A DNA stretch of 64,000 nt from the NCBI RefSeq assembly GCF_013282095.1, contig NZ_BLTJ01000016.1:1-64000 (forward strand), written 5' to 3'. Shown piece by piece: positions 1 to 9,473 of the stretch; within the stretch, counting starts at the first letter, position 1, and every line of letters starts with the position of its first letter. Source of the DNA: Enterocloster alcoholdehydrogenati. Its GTDB lineage: Bacteria; Bacillota; Clostridia; Lachnospirales; Lachnospiraceae. A program made the translations under genes and the position numbers. The notes beneath the pieces are model-generated. The model did not search any database, was not told the origin of the DNA, and saw only the letters and a list, made by a program, of their open reading frames with translations.

Positions 1-21
1 GGTTTTACATACTGTTTAATC

Positions 22-37
22 TTCAATTTTCAAGGAA
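22..37 (-). promoter_or_regulatory. boxA-like antitermination site of an rRNA operon leader
   Basis: Read on the minus strand the site is TTCCTTGAAAATTGAA, which resembles the boxA/NusB-S10 antitermination element found in Firmicute rRNA leaders and spacers. It lies just downstream of two strong tandem promoters pointing the same way, so an rRNA operon (16S first) is expected immediately left of the window. The rRNA gene itself is not in the window. Confidence 0.65.
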
Positions 38-76
38 CTCGTTTGTTGTTCGACTTTTCGTCCGCAACGGTTATTT

Positions 77-105
77 ATTATAACCGATCGCTTTTATTTT
101 GTCAA
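77..105 (-). promoter_or_regulatory. rRNA operon promoter P2 (SigA)
   Basis: On the minus strand TTGACA (100-105) is separated by exactly 17 nt from TATAAT (77-82), a perfect consensus. The bases just upstream of the -35 are A-rich and repeat those upstream of P1 (aaagttg before TTGACA), resembling an UP element. Confidence 0.85.
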
Positions 106-169
106 CAACTTTTTTAAAATTTATTTTTATTTTTTCAAACACTCTTGCGCTCTCTCAGGCGCGAAATAT

Positions 170-198
170 ATAATATCAAACAAACCTCTATATGTCAA
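170..198 (-). promoter_or_regulatory. rRNA operon promoter P1 (SigA)
   Basis: On the minus strand TTGACA (193-198), a 17-nt spacer and TATTAT (170-175). It lies 93 bp upstream of P2 in the same orientation. Tandem promoters of this strength followed by boxA are typical of Firmicute rRNA operons. Confidence 0.8.
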
Positions 199-274
199 CA
201 ACTTTTTCAAGTTTTTTTATTTTATTTTTCCATCTGCAACTCTTTACTTGTTTTGTGTATAAAATCAAGAATAT

Positions 275-308
275 TAAAACAATTTCAGGCTTCCGAAGAA
301 GCCTGAAA
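275..308 (-). terminator. Rho-independent terminator of uvrA
   Basis: An 11-bp perfect stem (283-293 with 298-308) closes on the minus strand around a C(UUCG)G tetraloop and is followed by a T-rich tail (ttgtttt). It lies just past the uvrA stop codon and separates uvrA from the rRNA promoters. Confidence 0.85.
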
Positions 309-328
309 CATGAATCATCACAGATCCC

Positions 329-3154
329 TTACTGCAGATATTTCTTTACGTACTTTCCAGTATAAGAGGCCGGATTCTCAGCAACTTCCTCAGGCGTTCC
401 CCTGGCAATGACCGTACCGCCCTTATCACCGCCCTCCGGACCTATATCTATAATATAATCCGCAGTCTTGATCACATCAAGATTGTGTTCAATTACCACC
501 ACGGTATTTCCACCATCAGAAAGACGGCGCAAAATCTCAATCAGCTTGTGAACATCCGCGAAATGAAGCCCTGTAGTAGGTTCATCCAGAATATAAATTG
601 TTTTTCCTGTTCCGCGCTTGGACAGCTCTGTAGCCAGCTTGATACGCTGAGCCTCGCCTCCGGACAATTCCGTAGACGGCTGACCCAGACGGATATATCC
701 CAGCCCTACATCATACAACGTCTGAATCTTTCTTATAATGGAAGGAACATTTTCAAAAAACTCCAATGCGTCCTCCACTGTCATGTTCAGCACATCATAG
801 ATACTCTTTCCCTTATACTTTACTTCCAGTGTCTCCCGGTTGTACCGCTTTCCACCGCAGACCTCACAGGGAACGTATACATCCGGAAGAAAATGCATCT
901 CGATTTTAATGATGCCGTCTCCAGAGCAGGCTTCACAGCGGCCGCCTTTTACATTAAAGCTAAAACGGCCCTTATTATATCCTTTGGCCTTGGCATCGCT
1001 GGTAGAAGCAAAGAGATCACGGATCAGATCAAAAACACCCGTATAGGTGGCCGGGTTTGACCGGGGAGTACGGCCAATGGGAGATTGGTCGATGGCTATG
1101 ATCTTATCCAGCTGCTCCGTTCCCTCAATGCATTTATGCTTTCCGGGAATCGTTCTGGCGCGGTTCAGTTTCTTTGCCAAAGCCTTATAAAGGATTTCAT
1201 TCACCAGCGAGCTTTTTCCCGATCCCGATACGCCTGTCACGCAGGTCATGACCCCCAGAGGAAAGGAAACGTCAATATTCTTCAGATTGTTCTCTGCCGC
1301 TTTCTTCACAGTGATCCATCCGGCAGGCGTCCTGCGCTGTGACGGCACAGGGATACGGATACGGCCGCTAAGGTAAGCGCCTGTGACGGAATTGGGATCC
1401 TTCATGATCTCCTCTGCCGTTCCCACTGCTACGATCTGCCCACCGTGCTCACCTGCTCCTGGACCAATATCCACGATGCAGTCCGCCGCCCGCATGGTAT
1501 CTTCATCGTGCTCTACCACAAGAACACTGTTTCCCAAATCTCGCAGATGCAGAAGCGTTTTTAACAGCTTGTCATTATCCCGCTGATGCAGGCCAATGCT
1601 CGGCTCGTCCAAAATATAGGCTACTCCTACAAGGCCGGAGCCGATCTGCGTCGCCAGACGGATCCTCTGAGCCTCGCCGCCGGACAAGGTGCCCGTAGAA
1701 CGCGAAAGGGAAAGGTAATCAAGGCCCACATCGATCAGGAAACTGATCCTGGCGCGTATTTCTTTTAAAATGGACTCTCCAATGGTAAGCTGCATGGGTG
1801 TCAGCTTCAGTTCATCCATAAATTCCTTGAACTTTACAATGGACATATTGGTGGCTTCATAAATATTCTTATCTCCCACCGTTACGGCCAGGGACTCCTT
1901 TTTAAGTCTCTGGCCCCGACAGGCAGGGCATGGTGTAAAGCGCATATAGGTCTCATACTCCGCCTTGGAGGCCTCAGAAAAGGTCTCTTTATATCGGCGG
2001 TTCACATTTTCAATCAGGCCCTCAAACGCTACATCATAGACTCCCTCGCCCCGCTGGCTCTTATAACGAACCTTCACTTCCCGTCCGCCAGTGCCGTATA
2101 AAAGAACATCATGGATCTCCTTCGGGTAATCTTCAAAGGGCGTATCCAGATCAAAATGGTACTCCTCAGCTAACGCATCCAAAATAGCGCGGGTAAAGCT
2201 CCCCTTATCGCTGCAGGACTGCCATCCCAGCACTACGATCGCTCCCTGATTGATGGACAGGGACTTGTCCGGGATCATCAGATCCTCGTCAAACTCCATC
2301 TTATACCCCAAGCCAAAGCACTCCGGGCAGGCTCCAAACGGATTATTAAAGGAAAAGCTCCTCGGTTCCACCTCGTCGATACTGATACCGCAGTCCGGAC
2401 AGGAAAAGCTCTGACTGAAGTTCACCGGCTCCCCGCCGATCACATCCACTGTCATAAGTCCGCCGCTAAGTCCCATCACGGTCTCAATGGAATCCGTCAG
2501 GCGGTTCTCAATCCCTTCCTTCACCACCAGACGATCCACTACCACTTCTATATTGTGCTTAATATTCTTCTCCAGACGGATCTCCTCGGAAAGCTCATAG
2601 AGATTGCCATCAATGCGCACACGCATATATCCGCTTTTTCTAGCCTGATCCAGCACCTTGACGTGCTCGCCCTTTCGCCCCCGGACCACTGGCGCCAGAA
2701 GCTGAAGCCTGGTGCGCTCCGGCATCTCCATGATCTGATCCACCATCTGATCAATGGTCTGCTTGTGGATCTCCCGGCCGCACTTGGGACAGTGAGGAAT
2801 CCCCACTCTGGCGTAGAGAAGCCTCATATAGTCGTATATCTCTGTCACCGTTCCCACAGTGGAGCGGGGATTGCGGTTGGTCGACTTCTGGTCAATAGAA
2901 ATAGCCGGAGACAGACCCTCGATACTCTCCACATCCGGTTTCTCCATCTGACCCAAAAACTGACGGGCATAGGAAGATAAGGACTCCATATAACGTCTCT
3001 GTCCCTCTGCGTAAATTGTGTCAAAGGCCAGAGAGGACTTGCCGGAGCCTGACAATCCTGTCAGAACCACCAGCTCATCTCTGGGGATATCCACGGAAAC
3101 ATTTTTTAAATTATGCTCACTGGCTCCCCGGATCTTAATATACTGTTTTGCCAT
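329..3154 (-). CDS. uvrA: Excinuclease ABC subunit A
   Basis: UvrA is the damage-recognition ATPase of nucleotide excision repair; it loads UvrB on lesions in the cytoplasm. The protein (941 aa from this start) shows two ABC ATPase modules: Walker [10 protein letters not shown] near the N-terminus and [10 protein letters not shown] near residue 640, each with an LSGGEAQRI signature. Zinc-binding CxxC pairs are present (CPKC near 125, CPDC/CPEC near 255-280, CEAC/CEVC near 740-765). The length is normal for UvrA. The ATG at 3154 is preferred over an upstream GTG at 3163 because AGGAG sits 8 nt before it. A LexA-type box overlaps the -35, so SOS induction is likely. uvrB is not in the window. 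Confidence 0.98.
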   Translation of the reverse strand: MAKQYIKIRGASEHNLKNVSVDIPRDELVVLTGLSGSGKSSLAFDTIYAEGQRRYMESLSSYARQFLGQMEKPDVESIEGLSPAISIDQKSTNRNPRSTVGTVTEIYDYMRLLYARVGIPHCPKCGREIHKQTIDQMVDQIMEMPERTRLQLLAPVVRGRKGEHVKVLDQARKSGYMRVRIDGNLYELSEEIRLEKNIKHNIEVVVDRLVVKEGIENRLTDSIETVMGLSGGLMTVDVIGGEPVNFSQSFSCPDCGISIDEVEPRSFSFNNPFGACPECFGLGYKMEFDEDLMIPDKSLSINQGAIVVLGWQSCSDKGSFTRAILDALAEEYHFDLDTPFEDYPKEIHDVLLYGTGGREVKVRYKSQRGEGVYDVAFEGLIENVNRRYKETFSEASKAEYETYMRFTPCPACRGQRLKKESLAVTVGDKNIYEATNMSIVKFKEFMDELKLTPMQLTIGESILKEIRARISFLIDVGLDYLSLSRSTGTLSGGEAQRIRLATQIGSGLVGVAYILDEPSIGLHQRDNDKLLKTLLHLRDLGNSVLVVEHDEDTMRAADCIVDIGPGAGEHGGQIVAVGTAEEIMKDPNSVTGAYLSGRIRIPVPSQRRTPAGWITVKKAAENNLKNIDVSFPLGVMTCVTGVSGSGKSSLVNEILYKALAKKLNRARTIPGKHKCIEGTEQLDKIIAIDQSPIGRTPRSNPATYTGVFDLIRDLFASTSDAKAKGYNKGRFSFNVKGGRCEACSGDGIIKIEMHFLPDVYVPCEVCGGKRYNRETLEVKYKGKSIYDVLNMTVEDALEFFENVPSIIRKIQTLYDVGLGYIRLGQPSTELSGGEAQRIKLATELSKRGTGKTIYILDEPTTGLHFADVHKLIEILRRLSDGGNTVVVIEHNLDVIKTADYIIDIGPEGGDKGGTVIARGTPEEVAENPASYTGKYVKKYLQ

Positions 3155-3189
3155 GACATTCACTCCTAAAGTAAAATTCGTGTACCATC

Positions 3190-3218
3190 AGTATACCACA
3201 ATATTTTTTATTTTGCAA
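3190..3218 (-). promoter_or_regulatory. uvrA promoter
   Basis: On the minus strand TTGCAA (3213-3218), 17 nt, TATACT (3190-3195), about 35 bp upstream of the uvrA start. Confidence 0.75.
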
Positions 3219-3229
3219 ACATTTGTTCG
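3216..3229 (-). promoter_or_regulatory. LexA (DinR) box upstream of uvrA
   Basis: On the minus strand CGAACAAATGTTTG matches the Gram-positive SOS box CGAACRNRYGTTYC at all but the last position. It overlaps the -35 hexamer of the uvrA promoter, the expected place for repression. Confidence 0.8.
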
Positions 3230-3264
3230 TTTTTAACAGAACTTACAATATATTCCAAAATTGC

Positions 3265-3660
3265 TTACTGCCAGCCATCAGCGGCGGGTCTGCCCTGAAA
3301 TACCTCACACATAATCCCGGCCCCCAGACGGAAACCGTCGCAGAAGGTCTGGCTTTTCTCTATATAAGTCAGTTCCAGATAATGCTCCAGCAGCTGTTCA
3401 AAGGCTTTGCGGCTCTGCTCATCCAGTTTTTTTGAAAATTCTCTTATTTCCTGAACAGACTCCCGGCAGAGCCGATCGTACTCCTCATTTCCCTGTATAT
3501 TCCGTTCTGCTGGAGCCAGATCTCCCGCATAAAGCTGCTCTAAAATACTGCTCATCTTTTCTACCTGCCTTTCAGTCATTCCCGGCGTCATGTGCCGCTC
3601 ATACCCATCCCGGAAAACGGGACAATCCCTGTAAAATATACACTCTTTCAGGTATTTCAT
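3265..3660 (-). CDS. DUF6809 family protein
   Basis: A 131-aa cytoplasmic protein of unknown function. The middle (SSILEQLYAGDLAPAER) and the C-terminal part (SQTFCDGFRLGAGIM) resemble the small helical DUF6809 proteins common in Lachnospiraceae and Ruminococcaceae; this assignment is from memory of the family. The N-terminal segment of about 35 residues has three Cys/His-rich stretches (CIFYRDC) and precedes the conserved core. The start MKYLKE at 3660 is chosen because AGGGG lies upstream, although a longer frame begins at 3687. It lies between ftsH and uvrA on the same strand, with a large hairpin covering its ribosome-binding site. Confidence 0.65.
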   Translation of the reverse strand: MKYLKECIFYRDCPVFRDGYERHMTPGMTERQVEKMSSILEQLYAGDLAPAERNIQGNEEYDRLCRESVQEIREFSKKLDEQSRKAFEQLLEHYLELTYIEKSQTFCDGFRLGAGIMCEVFQGRPAADGWQ

Positions 3661-3668
3661 ATTAACAC

Positions 3669-3724
3669 AGCCCCTGTTCAAATGCAATCGAACAAAACCT
3701 TACGATTGCACCGAACCGGGGCTG
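3669..3724 (-). promoter_or_regulatory. Long hairpin overlapping the RBS of the DUF6809 gene
   Basis: On the minus strand CAGCCCC pairs with GGGGCTG, GTTC with GAAC and TGCAATCG with CGATTGCA, around a 12-nt loop. The 3' arm contains AGGGG, the only good Shine-Dalgarno for the start at 3660. No U-run follows on either strand, so it does not look like a simple terminator. It could still act as an ftsH 3'-end structure. Confidence 0.5.
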
Positions 3725-3771
3725 ATAAAGGACATACCGGATGCCGCCTGCTGTTGTACTGTGTGTTCCTG

Positions 3772-5655
3772 TTATGCTTCCCCAGGGTCTGTCTTTGTCT
3801 CTGGAGCTTTTTTCTCAAATATTTCCATAAACTCCTCGCCAGTGATCGTCTCCTTATCCAAAAGGTAGGCAGCAATCTCATGAAGCTTTGACTCATTTTC
3901 CCTTAAGATCTGTACCGCCTTGTCATGCTGTTCACGGACAATCTGGACTACCTTCTCATCGATCTTCCTGGCTGTTTCAGGAGAGCACATAAGAGACGTA
4001 TCTCCTCCCAGATATTGGTTATTCACGGTCTCCATGGCTACCATATCAAATTCGTCCGTCATGCCGTAGCGGGTCACCATGGCTCTGGCTAGCTTTGTAG
4101 CCTGCTCGATATCATTGGACGCGCCGGTAGTAATGGAGCGGAAAATCACTTCCTCCGCCGCACGGCCTCCTGTAAAGGTCGCGATCTTATTCAGCGCCTC
4201 CTCCCTGCTCATCAGATACCGCTCTCCCTGATCCACCTGCATGGTATAGCCCAAAGCCCCGGAGGTTCTGGGGATAATGGTAATCTTCTGCACCGGAGCA
4301 CTGTGGCTCTGGCAGGCAGCCACCAGGGCATGGCCTACCTCATGGTAAGCAACGATCCTGCGCTCCTCTGGCGGAATCACAGCATTCTTTTTCTGATAGC
4401 CTGCAATAACCGTTTCTACACTTTCCTGAAGATCCTCCTGCTTTACCGCATTTCTGCCAAAGCGCACCGCACGGAGAGCCGCCTCGTTGATAATATTGGC
4501 AAGCTCCGCACCACTGGCTCCCGCTGTTGCCCTGGCAATTGCATTGTAATCCACATCATCCGACATTTTTACACGCTGTCCGTGAACCTTTAAAATCGCT
4601 TCCCTTCCCTTTAAATCAGGCAGTTCCACCGGCACCCGGCGGTCGAAACGTCCGGGACGCAGCAAGGCAGGATCCAGGGATTCAGGACGGTTCGTAGCCG
4701 CAAGAATCACTACGCCCTTCTTCCCATCAAAGCCGTCCATCTCCGTGAGCAGCTGGTTTAATGTCTGTTCTCTCTCATCATTTCCGCTTAAGCCGCCGCC
4801 ATCCCTCTTTTTTCCGATAGTGTCGATCTCATCGATAAATACGATACATGGCGCCTTTTCATTGGCCTGCTTAAAGAGATCGCGCACCTTGGCCGCTCCC
4901 ATACCTACAAACATCTCCACAAATTCAGAACCGGAGATAGAGAAAAACGGAACGTGAGCTTCTCCCGCCACTGCCTTTGCAAGCAGGGTTTTTCCCGTTC
5001 CGGGAGGACCTACCAGCAGGGCGCCTTTAGGAAGATTTGCGCCGATATCGGCGTATTTTCCCGGATTGTGAAGAAAATCCACAATCTCCTTTAAGGCATC
5101 CTTGGCCTCTTCCTCACCGGCCACATCATTAAAGGTAACTCCAGTTTCATTCTCCGCATAAATCTTGGCATTGGATTTGCCGAAGGTCATGGCATTTCCG
5201 CCGCCCATGCGCTTTGCCATCATCCGGCCCATCAGCTGGCCGATAACCACAAACATTAGGATCGGGAAGATCCATGTCATAAGGAAGCTCAGCAGAGGAG
5301 AGGCCTTTGTCGGGATCTCTTTTCCATACTGAACTCCCGCTGCATTTAATTTGCCGGCCAACTCGTCACCGCTGATCATATTTCCCGTTTTGTAGGTGAC
5401 GGCAGACCACTGAAGCTTGCTGTCATTTTCTGGTTTTAAGGAATAAACAATCTCTGTGTTGTCGCTGCTTACATAGGCCTCTTTTATCTTTCCTGCCTCC
5501 AGTTGGGCTGTGAACTCGCTGAAAGGCACCTCCACAGACCGTTCCATGATAGACGGAAAGACGAGTGCGTTCAGAACCATCACCACCAGAAGGACGATGA
5601 TGTAGTAATACAAAAAGGGCTTTTTATTGCCGTTGTCGCTGTTTTTTACACCCAT
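3772..5655 (-). CDS. ftsH: ATP-dependent zinc metalloprotease FtsH
   Basis: FtsH is a membrane-anchored hexameric AAA+ protease that degrades misfolded membrane proteins and short-lived regulators. The 627-aa protein has a transmembrane segment at about 14-32, an extracytoplasmic domain, a second transmembrane segment near 117-139, an AAA module with Walker A GPPGTGKT near 215 and Walker B FIDEID, and the zinc site HEVGH near 440. The length is normal. The start at 5655 is followed by a hydrophilic, Asn/Lys-rich N-terminus before the first transmembrane helix. It is not in the usual tilS-hpt-ftsH context; its neighbours are an amino-acid transporter and the DUF6809 gene. Confidence 0.97.
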   Translation of the reverse strand: MGVKNSDNGNKKPFLYYYIIVLLVVMVLNALVFPSIMERSVEVPFSEFTAQLEAGKIKEAYVSSDNTEIVYSLKPENDSKLQWSAVTYKTGNMISGDELAGKLNAAGVQYGKEIPTKASPLLSFLMTWIFPILMFVVIGQLMGRMMAKRMGGGNAMTFGKSNAKIYAENETGVTFNDVAGEEEAKDALKEIVDFLHNPGKYADIGANLPKGALLVGPPGTGKTLLAKAVAGEAHVPFFSISGSEFVEMFVGMGAAKVRDLFKQANEKAPCIVFIDEIDTIGKKRDGGGLSGNDEREQTLNQLLTEMDGFDGKKGVVILAATNRPESLDPALLRPGRFDRRVPVELPDLKGREAILKVHGQRVKMSDDVDYNAIARATAGASGAELANIINEAALRAVRFGRNAVKQEDLQESVETVIAGYQKKNAVIPPEERRIVAYHEVGHALVAACQSHSAPVQKITIIPRTSGALGYTMQVDQGERYLMSREEALNKIATFTGGRAAEEVIFRSITTGASNDIEQATKLARAMVTRYGMTDEFDMVAMETVNNQYLGGDTSLMCSPETARKIDEKVVQIVREQHDKAVQILRENESKLHEIAAYLLDKETITGEEFMEIFEKKAPETKTDPGEA

Positions 5656-5839
5656 ATATGTTCTCCTTTTCTCAGACCGGAACCTGGGATCTGTCCGGCC
5701 CCTCTGCCTGTATATTGTTTAAGATAATACCAATCCCGCTTTTTATCAAGAGAATTTATTAAATGTTTTGCGATTTAATCAGCTTTTAATAAATACATCA
5801 GCCCCTGTCAGCATACTGCCCCATGTATTTTATACAGAA

Positions 5840-5885
5840 AAACAGGGTCCTGGAAACCGTCAGAGGATTTTCCAAAGCCCTGTTT
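5840..5885. terminator. Terminator downstream of the amino-acid transporter operon
   Basis: AAACAGGG (5840-5847) pairs with CCCTGTTT (5878-5885), with GGAAA/TTTCC extending the stem inside. T-rich sequence follows on both strands. It lies between the end of the ATPase gene (5951) and ftsH, insulating ftsH from the upstream operon. Confidence 0.65.
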
Positions 5886-5950
5886 CTATTTTATACATTT
5901 TTTACATTCCGCACCGGCCGGCAGACCGCAGCGGATGAGCCTGGGTGCTC

Positions 5951-6700
5951 TTACAGCACCTTGCTTAAGAAAGATTGGAGACGCTCGTTTTTGGGATTCG
6001 TAAAAAACTCATCCGGAGCCGCCTCCTCTACAAAATATCCGCCGTCCATAAACATCACCCGTGTAGCTACCTCTCTGGCAAAACTCATCTCATGGGTCAC
6101 TACAACCATGGTCATCTTCTGATCGGCCAGATCGCGCATTACGTTCAATACCTCGCCGACCATTTCTGGATCAAGGGCCGATGTAGGCTCATCAAAAAGC
6201 ATAACATCCGGTTTCATGCACAGTGCCCGCACAATGGCAATTCTCTGTTTCTGACCGCCGGAAAGCTGGCTGGGATAGGCGTGGGCGCGGTCTGCCAGAC
6301 CTACTCGCTCTAAAAGCTTTAGAGCCTCCGCCTCCGCTTCCTTCTGGCTGACGCCCTGAAGCTTCATGGGCGCAATCGTCAGATTTTTCATGATATCCAT
6401 GTGGGGGAACAGGTTAAACTGCTGGAAAACCATTCCCATTTTCTGACGGTGCTTGTCAATGTCAGTCTTAGGATCTGTGATATCCGTTCCCTCAAAGAAA
6501 ATATGGCCTTTGGTGGGTTCCTCCAGGCGGTTCAGACACCGCAGGAAGGTACTCTTTCCAGAGCCTGAGGGGCCGACTACAAACACCACGTCGCCCTTAT
6601 GAATATCCACATTTATATCCTTTAATACATCAATGGATCCAAAGCTCTTCCCCAGGCCCTGGACACGGATCAGCGCTTCTTCATTTCTGTTACCGCTCAT
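5951..6700 (-). CDS. Polar amino-acid ABC transporter, ATP-binding protein (GlnQ type)
   Basis: The ATPase subunit of an importer for polar amino acids; it sits on the cytoplasmic face of the permease. The 249-aa sequence has Walker [13 protein letters not shown], the Q-loop [11 protein letters not shown], the signature [15 protein letters not shown], Walker [13 protein letters not shown] and the H-loop VVTHEM, all in the order and spacing of GlnQ/HisP proteins. The gene overlaps the permease gene by 11 nt, and AAAGGAGG precedes its start. It is the last gene of the binding protein-permease-ATPase operon. The substrate cannot be told from the ATPase. Confidence 0.94.
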   Translation of the reverse strand: MSGNRNEEALIRVQGLGKSFGSIDVLKDINVDIHKGDVVFVVGPSGSGKSTFLRCLNRLEEPTKGHIFFEGTDITDPKTDIDKHRQKMGMVFQQFNLFPHMDIMKNLTIAPMKLQGVSQKEAEAEALKLLERVGLADRAHAYPSQLSGGQKQRIAIVRALCMKPDVMLFDEPTSALDPEMVGEVLNVMRDLADQKMTMVVVTHEMSFAREVATRVMFMDGGYFVEEAAPDEFFTNPKNERLQSFLSKVL

Positions 6701-7382
6701 TCTGACGCAGCCTCCTTTCCAGAATCTGGATCAGTTTTGTAAAGATCATAACAATGATCAGATACACCAGCGCAACTGCCAGAAGGGGCATAAAAGCGCT
6801 GTACGTTCTGCTCCGTATAATATCACCGCCCTTGGTAAGATCCTGGATGGCGATGTAGCCGGAGACAGAGGTCTCCTTTAACAGCGAGATAAACTCGTTG
6901 CACAGAGTAGGCAGCACCACCTTAAACGCCTGAGGCATAATGATGTAGCGCATGGTCTGAAAATAATTAAAGCCAAGGCTGCGGCCTGCCTCCAGCTGTC
7001 CGGGATCAATGGACATGATGCCGCTTCTGAAGATCTCTGCCACATATGCGCCGGAATTGATTCCGAAAGCCAAGATCGCTACAATCACCTTATCAATGCG
7101 GGCGCTTCCTAATACAACGAAATAGATGATCAGCAGCTGAACCAGTACAGGCGTACCCCGGATCACTGTCAGGTATATTTTGCAGAGCAGGTTTAAAGCC
7201 GTAAGCTTTCCCGTCTTGTCATGAGTGGATCGGATCATGCCTACGATAAACCCCAGCGCAATGCCTATGAGGCAGGCAAAAAAGGTGATGATCAGGGTGG
7301 TCTTAAAGCCGTCGGTAATGTAGCGCCACCGGTCATCTGCTATGAAGTTCAAATAAAATGTACTTTTAAAATTTTCCCACAT
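6690..7382 (-). CDS. Polar amino-acid ABC transporter, permease
   Basis: A 230-aa inner-membrane permease of the His/Glu/Gln/Arg (HEQRO) class. It has hydrophobic helices from about residue 27 onward and the cytoplasmic EAA loop ([22 protein letters not shown]) that contacts the ATPase. Only one permease is present, so a homodimer is likely. It overlaps the ATPase gene and is separated from the binding-protein gene by 245 bp that contain a GC-rich hairpin. The start is supported by GAGGATAA upstream. Confidence 0.93.
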   Translation of the reverse strand: MWENFKSTFYLNFIADDRWRYITDGFKTTLIITFFACLIGIALGFIVGMIRSTHDKTGKLTALNLLCKIYLTVIRGTPVLVQLLIIYFVVLGSARIDKVIVAILAFGINSGAYVAEIFRSGIMSIDPGQLEAGRSLGFNYFQTMRYIIMPQAFKVVLPTLCNEFISLLKETSVSGYIAIQDLTKGGDIIRSRTYSAFMPLLAVALVYLIIVMIFTKLIQILERRLRQNER

Positions 7383-7592
7383 TCCAGTTATCCTCTATCT
7401 TTCTTCTTTTGGATGTGTCGGCCAGAACAGTATTTTCCCGTTCCGGAACGTGTCTCACGCCTGCTCGCCCCAGGAGGCGACCGATATTTTCCCCGCCGCC
7501 TCTCCGGTGCCTGACCAGATACAGCGTAAGCATCTCTTTTTACAGGACAGAAACGGGCTGCAGCAGATTTCAGACAGATTCCGGAAAGCTCC

Positions 7593-7614
7593 GGCCCGCC
7601 GGTTTTGGCGGACC
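7593..7614 (-). promoter_or_regulatory. Intercistronic hairpin after the binding-protein gene
   Basis: On the minus strand GGTCCGCC pairs with GGCGGGCC (one G-U pair) around a 6-nt loop, 14 nt past the stop codon of the solute-binding protein. There is no U-run. Such structures often protect the upstream mRNA so that more binding protein than permease is made; that role here is inference. Confidence 0.5.
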
Positions 7615-7627
7615 GAACTCTCTGATA

Positions 7628-8452
7628 TTATTCTGCCTTGATGTACTCAGCTACGATCTTATCCAGGGTGCCGTCAGCCTTTAACTCCCCAAGAGCGCCG
7701 TTGATTTTGTCAAGAAGCTCTGTGTTGCCCTTCTTTACAGCAATCGCGTACTCTTCCTCTGTAAAGGCCTCGTCTAACATCTTGATGCCCTCTGTCTCTG
7801 CTACAAATGTCTTTGCAGGCTCTCCGTCAATAACAACTGCATCGATCTTGCCCTGGCTTAATGCCTGAACTGCCTCAAAGCCCTTGTTGTAGCGCTCTAC
7901 GGTTGTTCCATCCGCTTCCAGATCAGATACATAAATGTCGCCGGTGGTTCCCAGCTGTACGCCTACGGTCGCACCCTTTAAATCATCCGGACCCGTAATG
8001 GAGCTGTCATCCTTTACAATGATCATCTGAGATGCCTTTGCATATGTATCAGAGAAATCTACGGATGCCTTTCTGTCCTCAGTTACAGTCATACCGGCCA
8101 GACCCATATCTGCCTTTCCAGAAACAATCTCAGGGATAATGGAATCAAAAGCCACATCCTCAACTTCCAGTTCCATGCCCAGCTTCTCAGCGATGGCCTT
8201 TGCAATATCTACGTCGATGCCCACGATACTTCCGTTATCATGGTACTCATATGGCGGAAACTCGGCGTTGGTAGCCATAACAAGAACGCCTCCGGCAGCT
8301 TCACTCCCAGCCTCTGCAGCTGCAGTCTCTTCTGTCTTTGCGTTTTCTGCCTTGGTATCAGCAGCTGTGGTCTCTTTTGGGGAACTGCCGCAGGCAGTTA
8401 AAGATGCTGCCATTAAAACAGCCGCTGTCATTGCCAGTATACGTTTCTTCAT
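7628..8452 (-). CDS. Polar amino-acid ABC transporter, substrate-binding lipoprotein
   Basis: An extracellular lipoprotein (274 aa) that captures an amino acid for the permease. It has a type II signal peptide (MKKRILAMTAAVLMAASLTACG, lipobox LTAC) and then a low-complexity Ala/Glu/Thr linker to about residue 55. The bacterial SBP family 3 fold follows, with FPPYEYHDNGSIVGIDVDIA near the start of the domain and AGMTVTEDRK after it. The start at 8452 has GGAGAG upstream; the longer frame to 8488 adds 12 residues that do not fit a signal peptide. A consensus promoter and a 16-bp palindrome lie upstream. Confidence 0.93.
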   Translation of the reverse strand: MKKRILAMTAAVLMAASLTACGSSPKETTAADTKAENAKTEETAAAEAGSEAAGGVLVMATNAEFPPYEYHDNGSIVGIDVDIAKAIAEKLGMELEVEDVAFDSIIPEIVSGKADMGLAGMTVTEDRKASVDFSDTYAKASQMIIVKDDSSITGPDDLKGATVGVQLGTTGDIYVSDLEADGTTVERYNKGFEAVQALSQGKIDAVVIDGEPAKTFVAETEGIKMLDEAFTEEEYAIAVKKGNTELLDKINGALGELKADGTLDKIVAEYIKAE

Positions 8453-8486
8453 AATACATCTCTCCTCTTTTCTGCTTTGCTTAATC

Positions 8487-8502
8487 ATGCATATATATGC
8501 AT
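8487..8502. promoter_or_regulatory. 16-bp perfect palindrome in the leader of the amino-acid transporter
   Basis: ATGCATATATATGCAT is a perfect inverted repeat between the promoter and the ribosome-binding site of the binding-protein gene, about 20-35 nt into the transcript. The position suits a repressor operator. The regulator is unknown. Confidence 0.55.
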
Positions 8503-8527
8503 AAATATGAAATCAGTAACGCTTAAT

Positions 8528-8555
8528 ATTATAGCCGCTTTTTTCATTTTCGCAA
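8528..8555 (-). promoter_or_regulatory. Promoter of the amino-acid transporter operon
   Basis: On the minus strand TTGCGA (8550-8555), 16 nt, TATAAT (8528-8533), about 75 bp upstream of the start codon. Confidence 0.65.
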
Positions 8556-8591
8556 GGGGTAATTTTCGTTTCCGGCTCTTTTATTCTCATT

Positions 8592-9434
8592 TTACGGTAA
8601 AACTCCCAAAGCGGCCTGAACCAGATGCTTTGCAAGTACGGCAGTGGTAACGGCCCCCAGGCCGCCCGGAACAGGTGTCAGCGCAATCCTGCGCGCTTCC
8701 ATGGAAGGCTGATCCACATCTCCGCACAGAGCGCCGTTTTCATCTGCATTGATTCCCACATCGATGAGAACCGCTCCGTCAGACACATATGTCTCATCTA
8801 CCATCCTTGCCTTTCCGGCCGCAGCAACCAGAATCTCCGCCCCCCTGCATACTGTCTGAATTTCTCTGGTTCGGGTATGGCAAATAGTAACCGTGGCATT
8901 TTCCTTTAATAAGAGCATGGATAACGGACGGCCGATAACCATGCTGCGGCCGATAATCACCGCCCGCTTTCCCTCTATGGGGATGCGGTAAAATTTCAAA
9001 ACCTCGATCACAGCCTCTGCGGTACAGGGTGCAAAGCCCGATGAATCACCGGAAAATACCTTTGCAATATTAACCGGCGAAATGCCGTCCAGATCCTTTG
9101 CCGGATCAATCATGGCCTCAATATCCCTCTCCTGTATCTGCCCTGGAAGGGGACGCAGCAGCAGGATGCCCGCCGTATCGGGATCCTCATTTATGGCTTT
9201 AAATTCCGCTTTAAAGGTTTCGTCTGAGATATCCTCAGGAAATACATACGTCTGAACCCGCAGTCCAAAGGCTTCCATCTTCTTTACGGCCCCCCGTTCA
9301 TAGGACAGATCGTCGGGCCTCTCTCCTACCCGAATGACAGCCAGCCTGGGAACCGGTCCTTTAATCCTTGCGAGTTCCTCCTCAACCTGCGCCCGGATCG
9401 CAGCGGAAACAGGCGCGCCCTTTAATAATTCCAT
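8592..9434 (-). CDS. folD: Bifunctional methylenetetrahydrofolate dehydrogenase / methenyltetrahydrofolate cyclohydrolase
   Basis: FolD interconverts 5,10-methylene-, 5,10-methenyl- and 10-formyl-tetrahydrofolate in cytoplasmic one-carbon metabolism. The 280-aa protein has the substrate-site region YERGAVKKMEAFG (with the catalytic Lys), LLLRPLP (normally LPLPxH) and KDLDGISPVN, then the Rossmann segment GRSMVIGRPLSMLLL and the C-terminal TPVPGGLGAVTTAVL. The length is typical. It is 39 bp downstream of a cyclodeaminase/cyclohydrolase gene on the same strand, so the pair forms a one-carbon operon. AGGAGG precedes the start. Confidence 0.96.
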   Translation of the reverse strand: MELLKGAPVSAAIRAQVEEELARIKGPVPRLAVIRVGERPDDLSYERGAVKKMEAFGLRVQTYVFPEDISDETFKAEFKAINEDPDTAGILLLRPLPGQIQERDIEAMIDPAKDLDGISPVNIAKVFSGDSSGFAPCTAEAVIEVLKFYRIPIEGKRAVIIGRSMVIGRPLSMLLLKENATVTICHTRTREIQTVCRGAEILVAAAGKARMVDETYVSDGAVLIDVGINADENGALCGDVDQPSMEARRIALTPVPGGLGAVTTAVLAKHLVQAALGVLP

Positions 9435-9473
9435 TTTCTTCTTCCTCCTGTTATAGGCAGTACGTCTGCCGCT

